Source: Thiobacillus sp. (GTDB lineage Bacteria > Pseudomonadota > Gammaproteobacteria > Burkholderiales > Thiobacillaceae). From it: 6,669 nucleotides of DNA. The translations under genes and the position numbers were made by a program. The notes below the pieces were generated by a model. It was not told the origin of the DNA. It saw nothing but the letters and a program-made list of their open reading frames with translations, and ran no database searches. The stretch is taken from NCBI GenBank assembly GCA_003510325.1, contig DONB01000221.1:1-6669 (forward strand). The letters run 5' to 3'. Positions 1 through 6,669 of this stretch are shown here, one piece after another; positions within the stretch are counted from its first letter, which is position 1; each line of letters opens with the position of its first letter.

Positions 1-29
1 AACCCATCTGATCCGCCGGTGGCCGCGAC

Positions 30-1946
30 TCAGCCGAGCACGATACCCGGCCCGGTCATGCCCTTGAAGCCCAGCTCCTTCAGGCACCCGGCCTCCTGCT
101 GGTTGAGCACGCCCTCGGCGATGGTCATCATGCCCATGGTGTGGGCAATCGTGCACACCCCGCGCAGGAAGGTCTGGTTGCCCGGGCTCTGATCGATGTC
201 ACGGATGATGGCGCTGTCGATTTTCAGGTAATCGAGTCCCACGTCGTACAGTTCGCCGACATGGCAGATCTGGTTACCCACGTGTTCGAGGCCGATCTTG
301 CAGCCCAGCGACTTGAGCGTGTCGCAGAACACGCGGAATTCCCTGGCATGGCGGTAGGCGACGAACTCGGGAATATCGATCCACAGCTTCTGCGCCAGGT
401 TCTGCCTGCGCTTGAGCGCCTGGTAATAGCGCGTGGTCAGCACGGGATCGCACACGGTTTGCGGTGACACGTTGATGCACACCGGCCCCTCGTTCGATTC
501 CAGCCAGACCAATGCGTAGTCGAACACCGCCTCGTCGATGCGCTCGGTCAGCCCCAGCCGGCTGGCCCAGGGCATGAATTCCTGGGCGGAGATCCACATC
601 GAACTCTGGATGATCTGCATGCGCGCAGGCGCTTCGTAATGGATCAGCTGGCCCTGCCCGTTCAGCACCGGATAGGTCGCAAACTGCACCCGTTTCAGAT
701 TCAGGGCTGTTTCGATCAGCGACTGCCACGCGCTGACCAGGCTGGCAGCCGGTTTCCATTCGATATTGAGGTTGCCCGCCTCGACCGCGCTGCCGCCTTC
801 CAGAACGGCACGGTTCAAGGCCATGTCGGCATGCGACAGCACCTGGGATACCGCATCGCCATGGCGATACACGGCTGCGCCCAGCAGGACGACGTGTTCC
901 TCGGCCGCGCTCGGGTCATTGATCGACAGGCGGGCCCGCGCAGAAATTCGCTGTGCCAATTCGTCGACCGACTCCACGTCGGGAGCCAGGACAGCAAAAT
1001 CGGCGCCATTCAGCCGTCCGATCAGGCAGGGTTCGTCCGGGCAGGACTCCTGCAGCGCGCCGGCCACCCGCTTCAGCAGCCTGTCGGTGGTTTCGCGCCC
1101 CAGTTCCTTGTTCATCCGGATGAGATCGGGCAGACGGAGAATGAACAGCGCGCCGGTCGTGGCCGAGTTTTCGTCCTGCAGGGCATACTGGATTTTTTTC
1201 AGGAAATGCTCGCGGTTCAGCAGACCGGTCAGTGCGTCATGCTGGGCGTCGCGCCGCAGCTGTTCCAGCCGCGCGGATTCCTCTTCCAGCATGCTGCGAA
1301 CCTGCCCGGACAACGCATTCATCGCCCGCACCACGCTGCGGAACTCCCGTGTGCGCGGCTCCGCGATGGTGATGAAGCGGCGTGCGCCGATGGCTTCGGC
1401 CTGCTTGACCACTTCCGCCAGCGGCCGGGTGATGGAACGCAGAATCAGGGTGCCGATCGCGCCGCACAACAGCGCACTCGCCAGAAACCAGCCCAGCAGC
1501 CTCAAGTTGCCCTGCCACAGGGCCTGGTAGGCGAAGCGGTTGTGGCTGAGCACCGTCAGCGTGCCGTACTGGCGCCAGCCATCCTGCACCTGGGCGATGC
1601 CGGGCTCGGTGTGCAGGGGAATCATCTCGACGAACCAGGCGGGCACGGTGTCGGCCACCGCATCGCTGACGCGCTCCATCATCACCTTGCCATCCGGCGA
1701 AGTCAGCTTGATCTGCTTGTAGTGCCCGATGTCGAATTGCGCCGAAAGCAGAAGTTCGATCAGCACCGGATCCTTCTCGATCTGCGACATCGACAGCGCA
1801 AGCGAATTGGCGTTGTCGCTGTTCTTCAGCCTCAGCTGATCTTCGAGATAGCCTTTTGCCGACCACGCGCTGACCAGAAAACTGATCCCGAACGCGAGGG
1901 TCATGATTGCAATTACTGCGAGCCAGAGTTGCTTGGTGAGTGACAT
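30..1946 (-). CDS. lapD: LapD-like c-di-GMP receptor with degenerate GGDEF and EAL domains (638 aa)
   Basis: Inner-membrane receptor that senses cytoplasmic c-di-GMP and controls the periplasmic protease LapG. Visible order: transmembrane helix at about 7-28, periplasmic LapD/MoxY-type domain at about 30-147, second helix at about 148-170, HAMP linker at about 170-222, GGDEF-like domain at about 233-395 and EAL-like domain at about 405-638. The periplasmic domain has a GWRQ motif with Trp124, matching the tryptophan near residue 125 that docks LapG in characterised LapD proteins. The GGDEF signature reads NGADF (313-317), EAL reads EAP (438-440), and the EAL-domain Asp-Asp metal site is replaced by EHVG (554-557). 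KID (575-577) and AEG (610-612) remain. Cyclase and phosphodiesterase activity are therefore unlikely, while ligand binding is plausible. Length is close to the family norm (about 650). The start has an AGGGA ribosome site 6 bases upstream and lies 25 bases after lapG, implying one operon. Very confident of family; the adhesin target is unseen. Confidence 0.93.
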   Translation of the reverse strand: MSLTKQLWLAVIAIMTLAFGISFLVSAWSAKGYLEDQLRLKNSDNANSLALSMSQIEKDPVLIELLLSAQFDIGHYKQIKLTSPDGKVMMERVSDAVADTVPAWFVEMIPLHTEPGIAQVQDGWRQYGTLTVLSHNRFAYQALWQGNLRLLGWFLASALLCGAIGTLILRSITRPLAEVVKQAEAIGARRFITIAEPRTREFRSVVRAMNALSGQVRSMLEEESARLEQLRRDAQHDALTGLLNREHFLKKIQYALQDENSATTGALFILRLPDLIRMNKELGRETTDRLLKRVAGALQESCPDEPCLIGRLNGADFAVLAPDVESVDELAQRISARARLSINDPSAAEEHVVLLGAAVYRHGDAVSQVLSHADMALNRAVLEGGSAVEAGNLNIEWKPAASLVSAWQSLIETALNLKRVQFATYPVLNGQGQLIHYEAPARMQIIQSSMWISAQEFMPWASRLGLTERIDEAVFDYALVWLESNEGPVCINVSPQTVCDPVLTTRYYQALKRRQNLAQKLWIDIPEFVAYRHAREFRVFCDTLKSLGCKIGLEHVGNQICHVGELYDVGLDYLKIDSAIIRDIDQSPGNQTFLRGVCTIAHTMGMMTIAEGVLNQQEAGCLKELGFKGMTGPGIVLG

Positions 1947-1971
1947 GACGTTTCCCTGAGCAAGTGGTGCT

Positions 1972-2655
1972 TCAATCGATTCCTTCTTCGCGCATCCTGG
2001 TCAGCACAGCCTGCCATTTTGACAGCCTTTGCGACGGGCTGGCAGCGCGCGGGGCCACCCCGCCCACCCACAGGCCTTCGGCGTTGAAGCCGAAGATCGT
2101 GGTCAGGTCGGCGCGGCGGGATGCCGGTCGTATATCCGAAATCAGGTTATCCAGAACCAGTGGCTCGTCGTTTGGAGCCGGATAATAGCTCAGGACCATG
2201 TGAGCCTGAACCAGGCTGCTTTGCGGTCCGCCGATGCGGGCCTTGACGTAGGTCAGTCGCATCTTGTCGGAAGGGATGCCCAGGAGCTTCAGCGTCACGT
2301 ATTTGGCAATCGCGAAATCCTCGCAATCCCCCTGCGCGCGCCCCAGCGTTTCGAGCGGGGTCGCCCAGTAGTCCCGCTTGCCCCAGATATCGCTGTCATC
2401 GCCAAAATGGATTCTGCGATTGAAAAAATCATTGACCCGCCGCAGCTTGGCGGTGTCGGGCTGATTGCTTGTTTCGGTCAGCAGATCGCGCCAGGCGTTC
2501 AATCGGGCCACCCCGGAATCGCCATACCGCTGGCCCGCCAGCTGCAGCAGTCGGTCCAGTTCGACGCCCGCAAAAGCCACACTTGCGCCGAACAGCAGGA
2601 AAAAAATCGCTTTCCAGGGGCCAAGTTTTCCGACGAACGGTCGATAATTCAGCAT
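1972..2655 (-). CDS. lapG: LapG-like periplasmic cysteine protease (transglutaminase-like, adhesin-releasing)
   Basis: Calcium-dependent periplasmic protease of the bacterial transglutaminase-like cysteine peptidase family. Known members cut type I-secreted adhesins near the N-terminus after a di-alanine motif, releasing the cell from the surface. Numbered from the chosen start (227 aa), the triad is Cys111 in GDCEDFAIAKY, His152 in QAHMVL and Asp169 in VLDNL. Acidic residues flank the Cys, as in family members that bind calcium. A signal peptide is visible: basic N-region, hydrophobic KAIFFLLFGASVAFA, likely cleavage after Ala29. The frame stays open upstream to an ATG at 2728-2730 (252 aa). 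I prefer the ATG at 2653-2655 because it gives a normal signal peptide, but neither start has a clear ribosome site. The gene is first in the lapG-lapD pair and diverges from the TolC-family gene, so its product probably acts on an adhesin exported through that pore. Function is confident; the exact start is not. Confidence 0.9.
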   Translation of the reverse strand: MLNYRPFVGKLGPWKAIFFLLFGASVAFAGVELDRLLQLAGQRYGDSGVARLNAWRDLLTETSNQPDTAKLRRVNDFFNRRIHFGDDSDIWGKRDYWATPLETLGRAQGDCEDFAIAKYVTLKLLGIPSDKMRLTYVKARIGGPQSSLVQAHMVLSYYPAPNDEPLVLDNLISDIRPASRRADLTTIFGFNAEGLWVGGVAPRAASPSQRLSKWQAVLTRMREEGID

Positions 2656-2875
2656 CGTGCAGCTAAACGACAAGAAAACCGGGACCGAAATTCGCCCTTT
2701 GAGGGCACGCATCATCGCTTTCAAAATCATTCAGGCAACGATTCGCATCGCCGCCACACAACGCAAAGCTCTCGGATTGCCGGGGGAATTCCAAGCGATT
2801 TCCTGGGTTCAAGTCAGCTACGCGAATGGGGCACATATCGATTGCCCTCTACTGGTATGAATATTGCGCACAAAA

Positions 2876-2881
2876 TATGAT
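2876..2881 (+). promoter_or_regulatory. Candidate -10 box for the TolC-family gene
   Basis: TATGAT differs from the sigma-70 consensus TATAAT at one position and lies about 48 bases before the start codon. The hexamer 17 bases upstream, TGGTAT at 2853-2858, is a poor -35 match, so the promoter would be weak or activator-dependent. The box overlaps an imperfect inverted repeat, ATATT at 2861-2865 and AATAT at 2874-2878, which could be an operator or chance in AT-rich DNA. Inference from sequence only. Confidence 0.4.
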
Positions 2882-2914
2882 GTCGCTCACCCTACAAGAT
2901 ATCGGACGAGTTCC

Positions 2915-2920
2915 GGGAGG
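2915..2920 (+). promoter_or_regulatory. Strong ribosome binding site of the TolC-family gene
   Basis: GGGAGG sits 8 bases before the ATG at 2929, with a second purine run (GAAGGA) between them. This fixes the start at 2929 rather than at the internal ATG codons 10 and 15, which would cut into the signal peptide. Confidence 0.8.
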
Positions 2921-2928
2921 CTGAAGGA

Positions 2929-4830
2929 ATGCCAGTAATAAAAAAGGCGCTGTTAATGTTTTTGTCGGTCATGAGCCTGTTCCCGGCATTCGCCGGCGCT
3001 CAGCCGAGCGCCACGCTGCAGGATGCCGTCAAAAAGGCCATCATCAGCAATCCCGAAGTCCAGGCCCGCTGGCACGCCTTTCTCTCCTCCCGGCATGAGC
3101 AGGACGTCGCGCGCGGCGGCTACTTGCCGCGCGTCGATCTCACCACGAACGTCGGTCGGGAAAATCTGGAGCAGCCCAACCTGCCGTCCACGCACTATAC
3201 CCGCCGCGGTGCCGCGCTGTCGCTGAACCAGATGATCTACGACGGCTTCGCCACCCGCGACGAAGTTGCCCGGCTGGCCTACGCCAAGCTGGTACGCTAC
3301 TACGAAGTCCTCGACGCATCGGAGACGATCGCGCTGGAAGCCGTCCAGGCCTACCTCGACGTGTTGCGCTATCGCGAACTGTCAGCGCTGACGCAGGCTA
3401 ACTTCGCCCAGCACGAGCAGGTATTCAGACAGATCCAGGAGCGCGTCCAGGCCGGCGTGGGGCGCCGGGTCGATCTCGAGCAGGCTGGCGGCCGCCTCGC
3501 CCTGGCGCAGTCGAACATGCTCACCGAAGCGAGCAACCTGCATGACGTCAGCGCACGCTACCTGCGCATCGTGGGCGAGCTCCCGCCGGGCGAGATGATC
3601 GCGCCCGAACTGCTCGAACAGGGCATTCCGTCCAACGTCGAGGAAGCCCTGAAGCTGGCCTACCAGGGCAACCCCGGCTTCAACGCGGCCATCGAGAATG
3701 TGCGCTCCGCGCAGGCCGAGGCACGCGGTCGGCAGGCCAACTTCCAGCCGCGCGTCGACCTGCGCGCGAGCCAGGAGGTCGCCTACAACGACAATGGGGT
3801 CGCAGGGCGGCGCGACGATCAGGTGATCGAACTCGTGCTGAACTACAACCTGTTCAAGGGCGGTTCCGATCGCGCCCTGGCCAAGCAGTATGCCGAGCGT
3901 CTGGCGCAATCGAAGGAACTGCGCGACAAGGCTTGTCGCGATCTCCGGCAGACGCTGTCCATCGCCTTCAACAACATTCACAACCTGTCGCGCCAACTGG
4001 GTTTTCTGGACCAGCACCAGTTGGCCATCGAAAAGGCGCGTGAAGCCTATCGCAAGCAGTTCGACATTGGCCAGCGCACCCTGCTCGACCTGCTCGATAC
4101 CGAAAACGAATACTTCCAGGCGCGCCGCGCCTACCTAAACGCCACCTATGAGCACGCCATCGCCCATGCGCGCACCCTGGCGGGCATGGGCGATCTGCTG
4201 TCCGCGCTGCAGGTCGGGCGCGACGGACTGCCCACCGCGCAGGAGCTCGGCCAGGACCGGAAGGAAGTCGACCCGGCCAGCCAGTGTCCGGCGGAAGCGC
4301 CGCAGGGCGCGACAGCCGTCAGCATGGACCTGGCCCCGCGCGCCATCGAGGCCGCCCCGGCCCGGTCGCCCGAGCCCTTGCCGCTGCCGGCGACGCCGCC
4401 GCCCGAAACCGTCCAGCAGGCGCTGACCGGATGGGCGGCAGCCTGGTCGGCCAAGGACTTTCCGAGTTATCGGGCCTATTACGCCAGCAGCTTCACGCCC
4501 GAAAACGGCCGCACGCTCGAGCAATGGGCCAGCGACCGCGCCGTGCTCTTCGCCAGACCGGGTGCCATCACCGTCGGCATCGACGGTCTCAAGGTGCACA
4601 CCCCGGACGCCAACCGGGCCACGGTCGAATTCGTCCAGACCTACACCTCGCCCAACTACCGGGATGTCGCGACCAAGCGTCTCGACTGGGTACGCGAGGA
4701 CAATCGCTGGAAAATCCAGCGCGAGCAGATGCTGGGCGCGCCGAAGCAGGTGTGGGTGCCAAATCTGATGAAACCCGCCGCAAGGAAGAAGCTCGCCCGC
4801 AAGTCGGCCAACGACTGCAAGTGCGATTGA
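2929..4830 (+). CDS. TolC-family type I secretion outer-membrane channel (LapE type) with C-terminal NTF2-like domain (633 aa)
   Basis: Outer-membrane pore of a type I secretion system, probably the exit channel for the adhesin controlled by the divergent lapG-lapD pair. A signal peptide covers residues 1-24 (cleavage likely after AGA). The two TolC half-repeats span about 28-215 and 232-428, with family motifs GVGRRVDLEQA near 176-186 and GQRTLLDLLDTENEYFQAR at 381-399. The TolC core is complete by about residue 430, where family members usually end. Then come a Pro/Ala-rich linker (about 430-494), an NTF2-like domain (about 495-605) and a basic tail ending in CKCD. NTF2 landmarks are Trp502, Trp506, the Tyr514/517/518 cluster, Trp533, VEFVQTY (566-572) and RWKIQRE (593-599). 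This pattern resembles the C-terminal domain of Csd6-type peptidoglycan enzymes. TolC termini are periplasmic, so the extra domain should be too. Its role is unknown. Pore assignment is confident; the LapE role rests on context. Confidence 0.9.
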   Translation: MPVIKKALLMFLSVMSLFPAFAGAQPSATLQDAVKKAIISNPEVQARWHAFLSSRHEQDVARGGYLPRVDLTTNVGRENLEQPNLPSTHYTRRGAALSLNQMIYDGFATRDEVARLAYAKLVRYYEVLDASETIALEAVQAYLDVLRYRELSALTQANFAQHEQVFRQIQERVQAGVGRRVDLEQAGGRLALAQSNMLTEASNLHDVSARYLRIVGELPPGEMIAPELLEQGIPSNVEEALKLAYQGNPGFNAAIENVRSAQAEARGRQANFQPRVDLRASQEVAYNDNGVAGRRDDQVIELVLNYNLFKGGSDRALAKQYAERLAQSKELRDKACRDLRQTLSIAFNNIHNLSRQLGFLDQHQLAIEKAREAYRKQFDIGQRTLLDLLDTENEYFQARRAYLNATYEHAIAHARTLAGMGDLLSALQVGRDGLPTAQELGQDRKEVDPASQCPAEAPQGATAVSMDLAPRAIEAAPARSPEPLPLPATPPPETVQQALTGWAAAWSAKDFPSYRAYYASSFTPENGRTLEQWASDRAVLFARPGAITVGIDGLKVHTPDANRATVEFVQTYTSPNYRDVATKRLDWVREDNRWKIQREQMLGAPKQVWVPNLMKPAARKKLARKSANDCKCD

Positions 4831-4851
4831 TGCGCCCGTAATATTGCGGCC

Positions 4852-4866
4852 CTGCCCGCCGGGCAG
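4852..4866 (+). terminator. GC-rich hairpin after the TolC-family gene
   Basis: CTGCCC (4852-4857) and GGGCAG (4861-4866) form a perfect 6-bp stem with a 3-base loop, 21 bases past the stop codon. No U-tract follows, so it is not a canonical intrinsic terminator. It may still slow or partly end transcription, or protect the mRNA 3' end, before the prfC promoter just downstream. It could also be chance in GC-rich DNA. Confidence 0.35.
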
Positions 4867-4888
4867 CGCGTGGAGTTCATCGCCAGCC

Positions 4889-4897
4889 TGTTAAAAT
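4889..4897 (+). promoter_or_regulatory. Extended -10 promoter element for prfC
   Basis: TGTTAAAAT combines an extended -10 TG with TAAAAT, five of six matches to TATAAT. It lies 31 bases before the chosen prfC ATG at 4929, giving a leader of roughly 25 bases. No good -35 is seen at 16-18 bases spacing, which extended -10 promoters can tolerate. The first in-frame ATG of the prfC frame (4896-4898) overlaps this box, so transcripts from this promoter could not use it. Confidence 0.5.
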
Positions 4898-4928
4898 GGC
4901 GGCCTGCTTCATTTCCGCCTGCCCCCCG

Positions 4929-6560
4929 ATGGAATCCACGCTAACCGCGCCGGCGCAAACCGGCGATCCGGCCCTGGTGCGCGACGTCAAAAAGCGCCGC
5001 ACCTTCGCCATCATTTCGCACCCCGACGCGGGCAAGACGACGCTGACCGAGAAACTGTTGCTGTTCGGTGGTGCGATCCAGATGGCCGGCACGGTCAAGG
5101 GCAAGAAAAGCGGCAAGTTCGCCACCTCCGACTGGATGGCGGTCGAACAGGAGCGCGGCATTTCGGTCGCCAGTTCGGTGATGCAGTTTTCCTACGGCGA
5201 CTGCGTGTTCAACCTCCTCGACACCCCCGGCCACAAGGACTTCTCGGAAGACACTTACCGCGTACTGACGGCTGTCGACGCCGCCATCATGGTGGTCGAT
5301 GCCGCCAAGGGCGTGGAAGAGCAGACCATCAAGCTGCTGGAAGTGTGCCGGATGCGCAATACGCCGATCATCACCTTCATCAACAAGATGGACCGCGAAG
5401 TGCGCGAGCCGCTGGAACTGTTGGACGAGATCGAGTCGATACTGAAAATCCACTGCGCGCCTGTGACCTGGCCGATCGGCATGGGCAAGCGCTTCCAGGG
5501 CGTGTATCACCTCATCAAGGATGAGATCCTGCGCTTCAAGGCCGGAGAGGAAAACGCCGGCCAGCAGTTCGAATCGCTGCTGGGCCTGGGTGATGCTGCG
5601 CTGCGTGAAATGTTCCCGCTCGAAGCCGGCACGCTGCTCGGCGAAATCGAACTCGTGCGCGGCGCCGGTGCGACCTTCGCTATCGACGATTTCCTCAAGG
5701 GCAAGCAGACGCCGGTATTCTTCGGCTCCGGCATCAACAACTTTGGCGTGCGCGAAGTGCTGCGCGCGCTCGCCGAGTGGGCACCCTCGCCGCTGCCGCG
5801 CGAGGCGATCGAGCGCACGGTCGACCCCACCGAGCCCAAGTTTACCGGCTTTGTATTCAAGATCCAGGCCAACATGGACCCGCAGCACCGCGACCGCATC
5901 GCCTTCTTCCGCGTCTGCTCCGGCCGCTACAGCCCCGGCATGAAAGTACGCCATCGCCGTACCGGCAAGGACATGAAGATCGCCAATGCGGTCGTCTTCA
6001 TGGCCAACGAGCGCACCCGCATGGAAGACGCGGTGGCCGGCGACATCATTGGCATCCACAACCACGGTCAGCTGCATATCGGCGACACGCTCACCGAGGG
6101 CGAAGCCCTGCAGTACAAGGGCATCCCCTACTTCGCTCCCGAACTGTTTTCCCGCCCGCGACTGCGCGATCCGCTGCGCGCCAAGCAGCTCAACAAGGGC
6201 CTGCTGGAACTCGGCGAGGAAGGCGCGGTGCAGGTATTCGAGCCCTTCGTCGACAACACGCTCCTGATCGGCGCGGTCGGCCCGCTGCAGTTCGAGATCG
6301 TCGCCCATCGCCTGAAGACCGAATACGGCGTCGACGCCACGTTCGAGAATGCCGGCATCTACACCGCGCGCTGGGTCACCTGCCCCGACGCCCAGCACCT
6401 CGCCGAATTCACCAAGGCCAACACGCTGAAGCTGGCAAAGGACGTTGACGGCAACCTGGTTTATCTGGCGGATACGCGGGTGAACCTGCAACTGGCGCAG
6501 GAGCGCTGGCCCAAGGTCGCGTTCCACGACACGCGTGAGCATGGGCAGGTGATGGGTTAA
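4929..6560 (+). CDS. prfC: Peptide chain release factor 3 (RF3)
   Basis: GTPase that removes RF1 or RF2 from the ribosome after peptide release; it acts in the cytoplasm and is usually dispensable. Numbered from the ATG at 4929 (543 aa), the G-domain motifs are all present: P-loop SHPDAGKT at 30-37, RGIS at 76-79, DTPGHKD at 98-104 with the catalytic His, and NKMD at 152-155. RF3-specific stretches follow: [41 protein letters not shown] and AVGPLQFE, ending in the RF3-typical DTREH. Family length is about 530, so the gene is complete. The frame extends upstream to an ATG at 4896 (554 aa), but that codon overlaps a probable -10 box and the extra 11 residues match nothing I know in RF3. No clear ribosome site precedes either ATG. 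GTG at 4978, giving MRDVKKRR, is a less likely alternative. Probably transcribed on its own. Identity is near certain; the start is moderately certain. Confidence 0.98.
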   Translation: MESTLTAPAQTGDPALVRDVKKRRTFAIISHPDAGKTTLTEKLLLFGGAIQMAGTVKGKKSGKFATSDWMAVEQERGISVASSVMQFSYGDCVFNLLDTPGHKDFSEDTYRVLTAVDAAIMVVDAAKGVEEQTIKLLEVCRMRNTPIITFINKMDREVREPLELLDEIESILKIHCAPVTWPIGMGKRFQGVYHLIKDEILRFKAGEENAGQQFESLLGLGDAALREMFPLEAGTLLGEIELVRGAGATFAIDDFLKGKQTPVFFGSGINNFGVREVLRALAEWAPSPLPREAIERTVDPTEPKFTGFVFKIQANMDPQHRDRIAFFRVCSGRYSPGMKVRHRRTGKDMKIANAVVFMANERTRMEDAVAGDIIGIHNHGQLHIGDTLTEGEALQYKGIPYFAPELFSRPRLRDPLRAKQLNKGLLELGEEGAVQVFEPFVDNTLLIGAVGPLQFEIVAHRLKTEYGVDATFENAGIYTARWVTCPDAQHLAEFTKANTLKLAKDVDGNLVYLADTRVNLQLAQERWPKVAFHDTREHGQVMG

Positions 6561-6669
6561 GCGCCCGCTACAAACGACAGTTCGACGGGCAGCACTTATG
6601 GTTCAGACTGGACTGTCCGATTCGATCGGCAGCTTGTGGGCCAGATGCAAGGCTCGCAGCATGGACCGT
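6561..6669. other. Region downstream of prfC, no firm gene
   Basis: Two weak coding possibilities overlap here. On the plus strand an ATG at 6598 opens a frame (MVQTGLSDS...) to the window edge, without a good ribosome site. On the minus strand a frame enters from beyond 6669 and ends at a TGA at 6603-6605, reading ...RSMLRALHLAHKLPIESDSPV. This could be the C-terminus of a convergent gene. Each has only 20-odd codons, too few to decide. Confidence 0.3.
6613..6632. terminator. Weak hairpin downstream of prfC
   Basis: CCGAT (6617-6621), loop TCG and ATCGG (6625-6629), extended by CTG and CAG around a one-base bulge, form a stem about 50 bases past the prfC stop. No U-run follows on the plus strand. 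It might help end prfC transcription, but it may also be part of a convergent gene's coding end. Low confidence. Confidence 0.2.

Larger units (their letters stand above)
2656..2928. promoter_or_regulatory. Divergent intergenic region between lapG and the TolC-family gene
   Basis: About 200-270 bases, depending on the lapG start, lie between the two divergently read genes. The part nearest the TolC-family gene (about 2835-2881) is visibly more AT-rich than the flanking coding DNA, as expected of a promoter. It should hold promoters for both directions. I find one reasonable plus-strand -10 box and no convincing minus-strand -35/-10 pair for lapG. The stretch 2656-2730 can be read as a lapG N-terminal extension, but it does not look like a needed part of the protein. 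No convincing small gene or RNA was seen. Confidence 0.7.

Noticed and set aside
639..1943. Long plus-strand open frame (434 codons) opposite lapD
   Set aside because: It is antisense to a clear LapD coding frame. Its Gln-, Arg- and His-rich composition is typical of a GC-rich shadow frame and shows no known domain.
2029..2880. Plus-strand 283-codon frame across lapG and the intergenic region
   Set aside because: It lies opposite the LapG triad-bearing frame, has no domain, and runs through the divergent promoter region.
4309..4410. Possible LapG cleavage site in the TolC-family linker (an Ala-Ala within EAAP)
   Set aside because: Known LapG sites have a TAAG-like context in the N-terminal region of adhesins. 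The linker lacks the following Gly and there is no other support.
2929..4830. Idea that the TolC-family gene is a drug-efflux channel
   Set aside because: No efflux pump genes are nearby, the motifs fit the type I secretion subfamily, and divergent lapG-lapD points to adhesin export. It cannot be fully excluded from this window alone.
4284..4841. Plus-strand 185-codon frame overlapping the 3' part of the TolC-family gene
   Set aside because: Arg/Gly/His-rich translation in a shifted frame. The main frame has coherent NTF2-like motifs through the same bases, so this does not indicate a frameshift.
4941..6542. Long minus-strand open frame (533 codons) opposite prfC
   Set aside because: The plus strand encodes an unmistakable RF3 across the whole stretch. 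The minus product has no recognisable motif and is a by-product of GC-rich codon use.
6563..6590. GCCCG...CGGGC inverted repeat just after prfC
   Set aside because: Five-base arms around an 18-base loop with no U-tract are too weak to call a terminator.

Overview
The window looks like a stretch of chromosome from a GC-rich Gram-negative bacterium, most likely a betaproteobacterium (Rhodocyclales or Nitrosomonadales type). The evidence is high third-position GC, a LapD/LapG pair with a TolC-family pore, and a proteobacterial-type release factor 3. This placement is by general resemblance; there is no rRNA or other decisive marker, so genus is unresolved. No tRNA, rRNA, CRISPR array, insertion sequence or phage gene was seen.

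Layout: positions 30-1974 carry a minus-strand pair, lapG then lapD in transcription order, separated by 25 bases and almost certainly co-transcribed. LapD is a membrane c-di-GMP receptor whose GGDEF and EAL signatures are both degenerate. LapG is a periplasmic transglutaminase-like cysteine protease with an intact Cys-His-Asp triad. A divergent intergenic region (about 2656-2928) separates them from a plus-strand TolC-family outer-membrane channel gene (2929-4830). This protein is unusually long because a Pro/Ala linker and an NTF2-like domain follow the complete TolC core. After a short gap with a GC-rich hairpin and a probable extended -10 promoter comes prfC (4929-6560), a complete peptide chain release factor 3. 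The last 109 bases hold only weak signals.

How the genes work together: LapD and LapG are the established switch for retaining or releasing giant type I-secreted adhesins. High c-di-GMP makes LapD sequester LapG; low c-di-GMP frees LapG to cut the adhesin from the cell surface. A TolC-family protein encoded back-to-back with them is best read as the outer-membrane pore (LapE role) for such an adhesin. The adhesin, the ABC transporter and the membrane-fusion protein are not in the window. The feature most worth a second look is the periplasmic NTF2-like domain fused to the pore. prfC is a housekeeping translation gene and looks unrelated.
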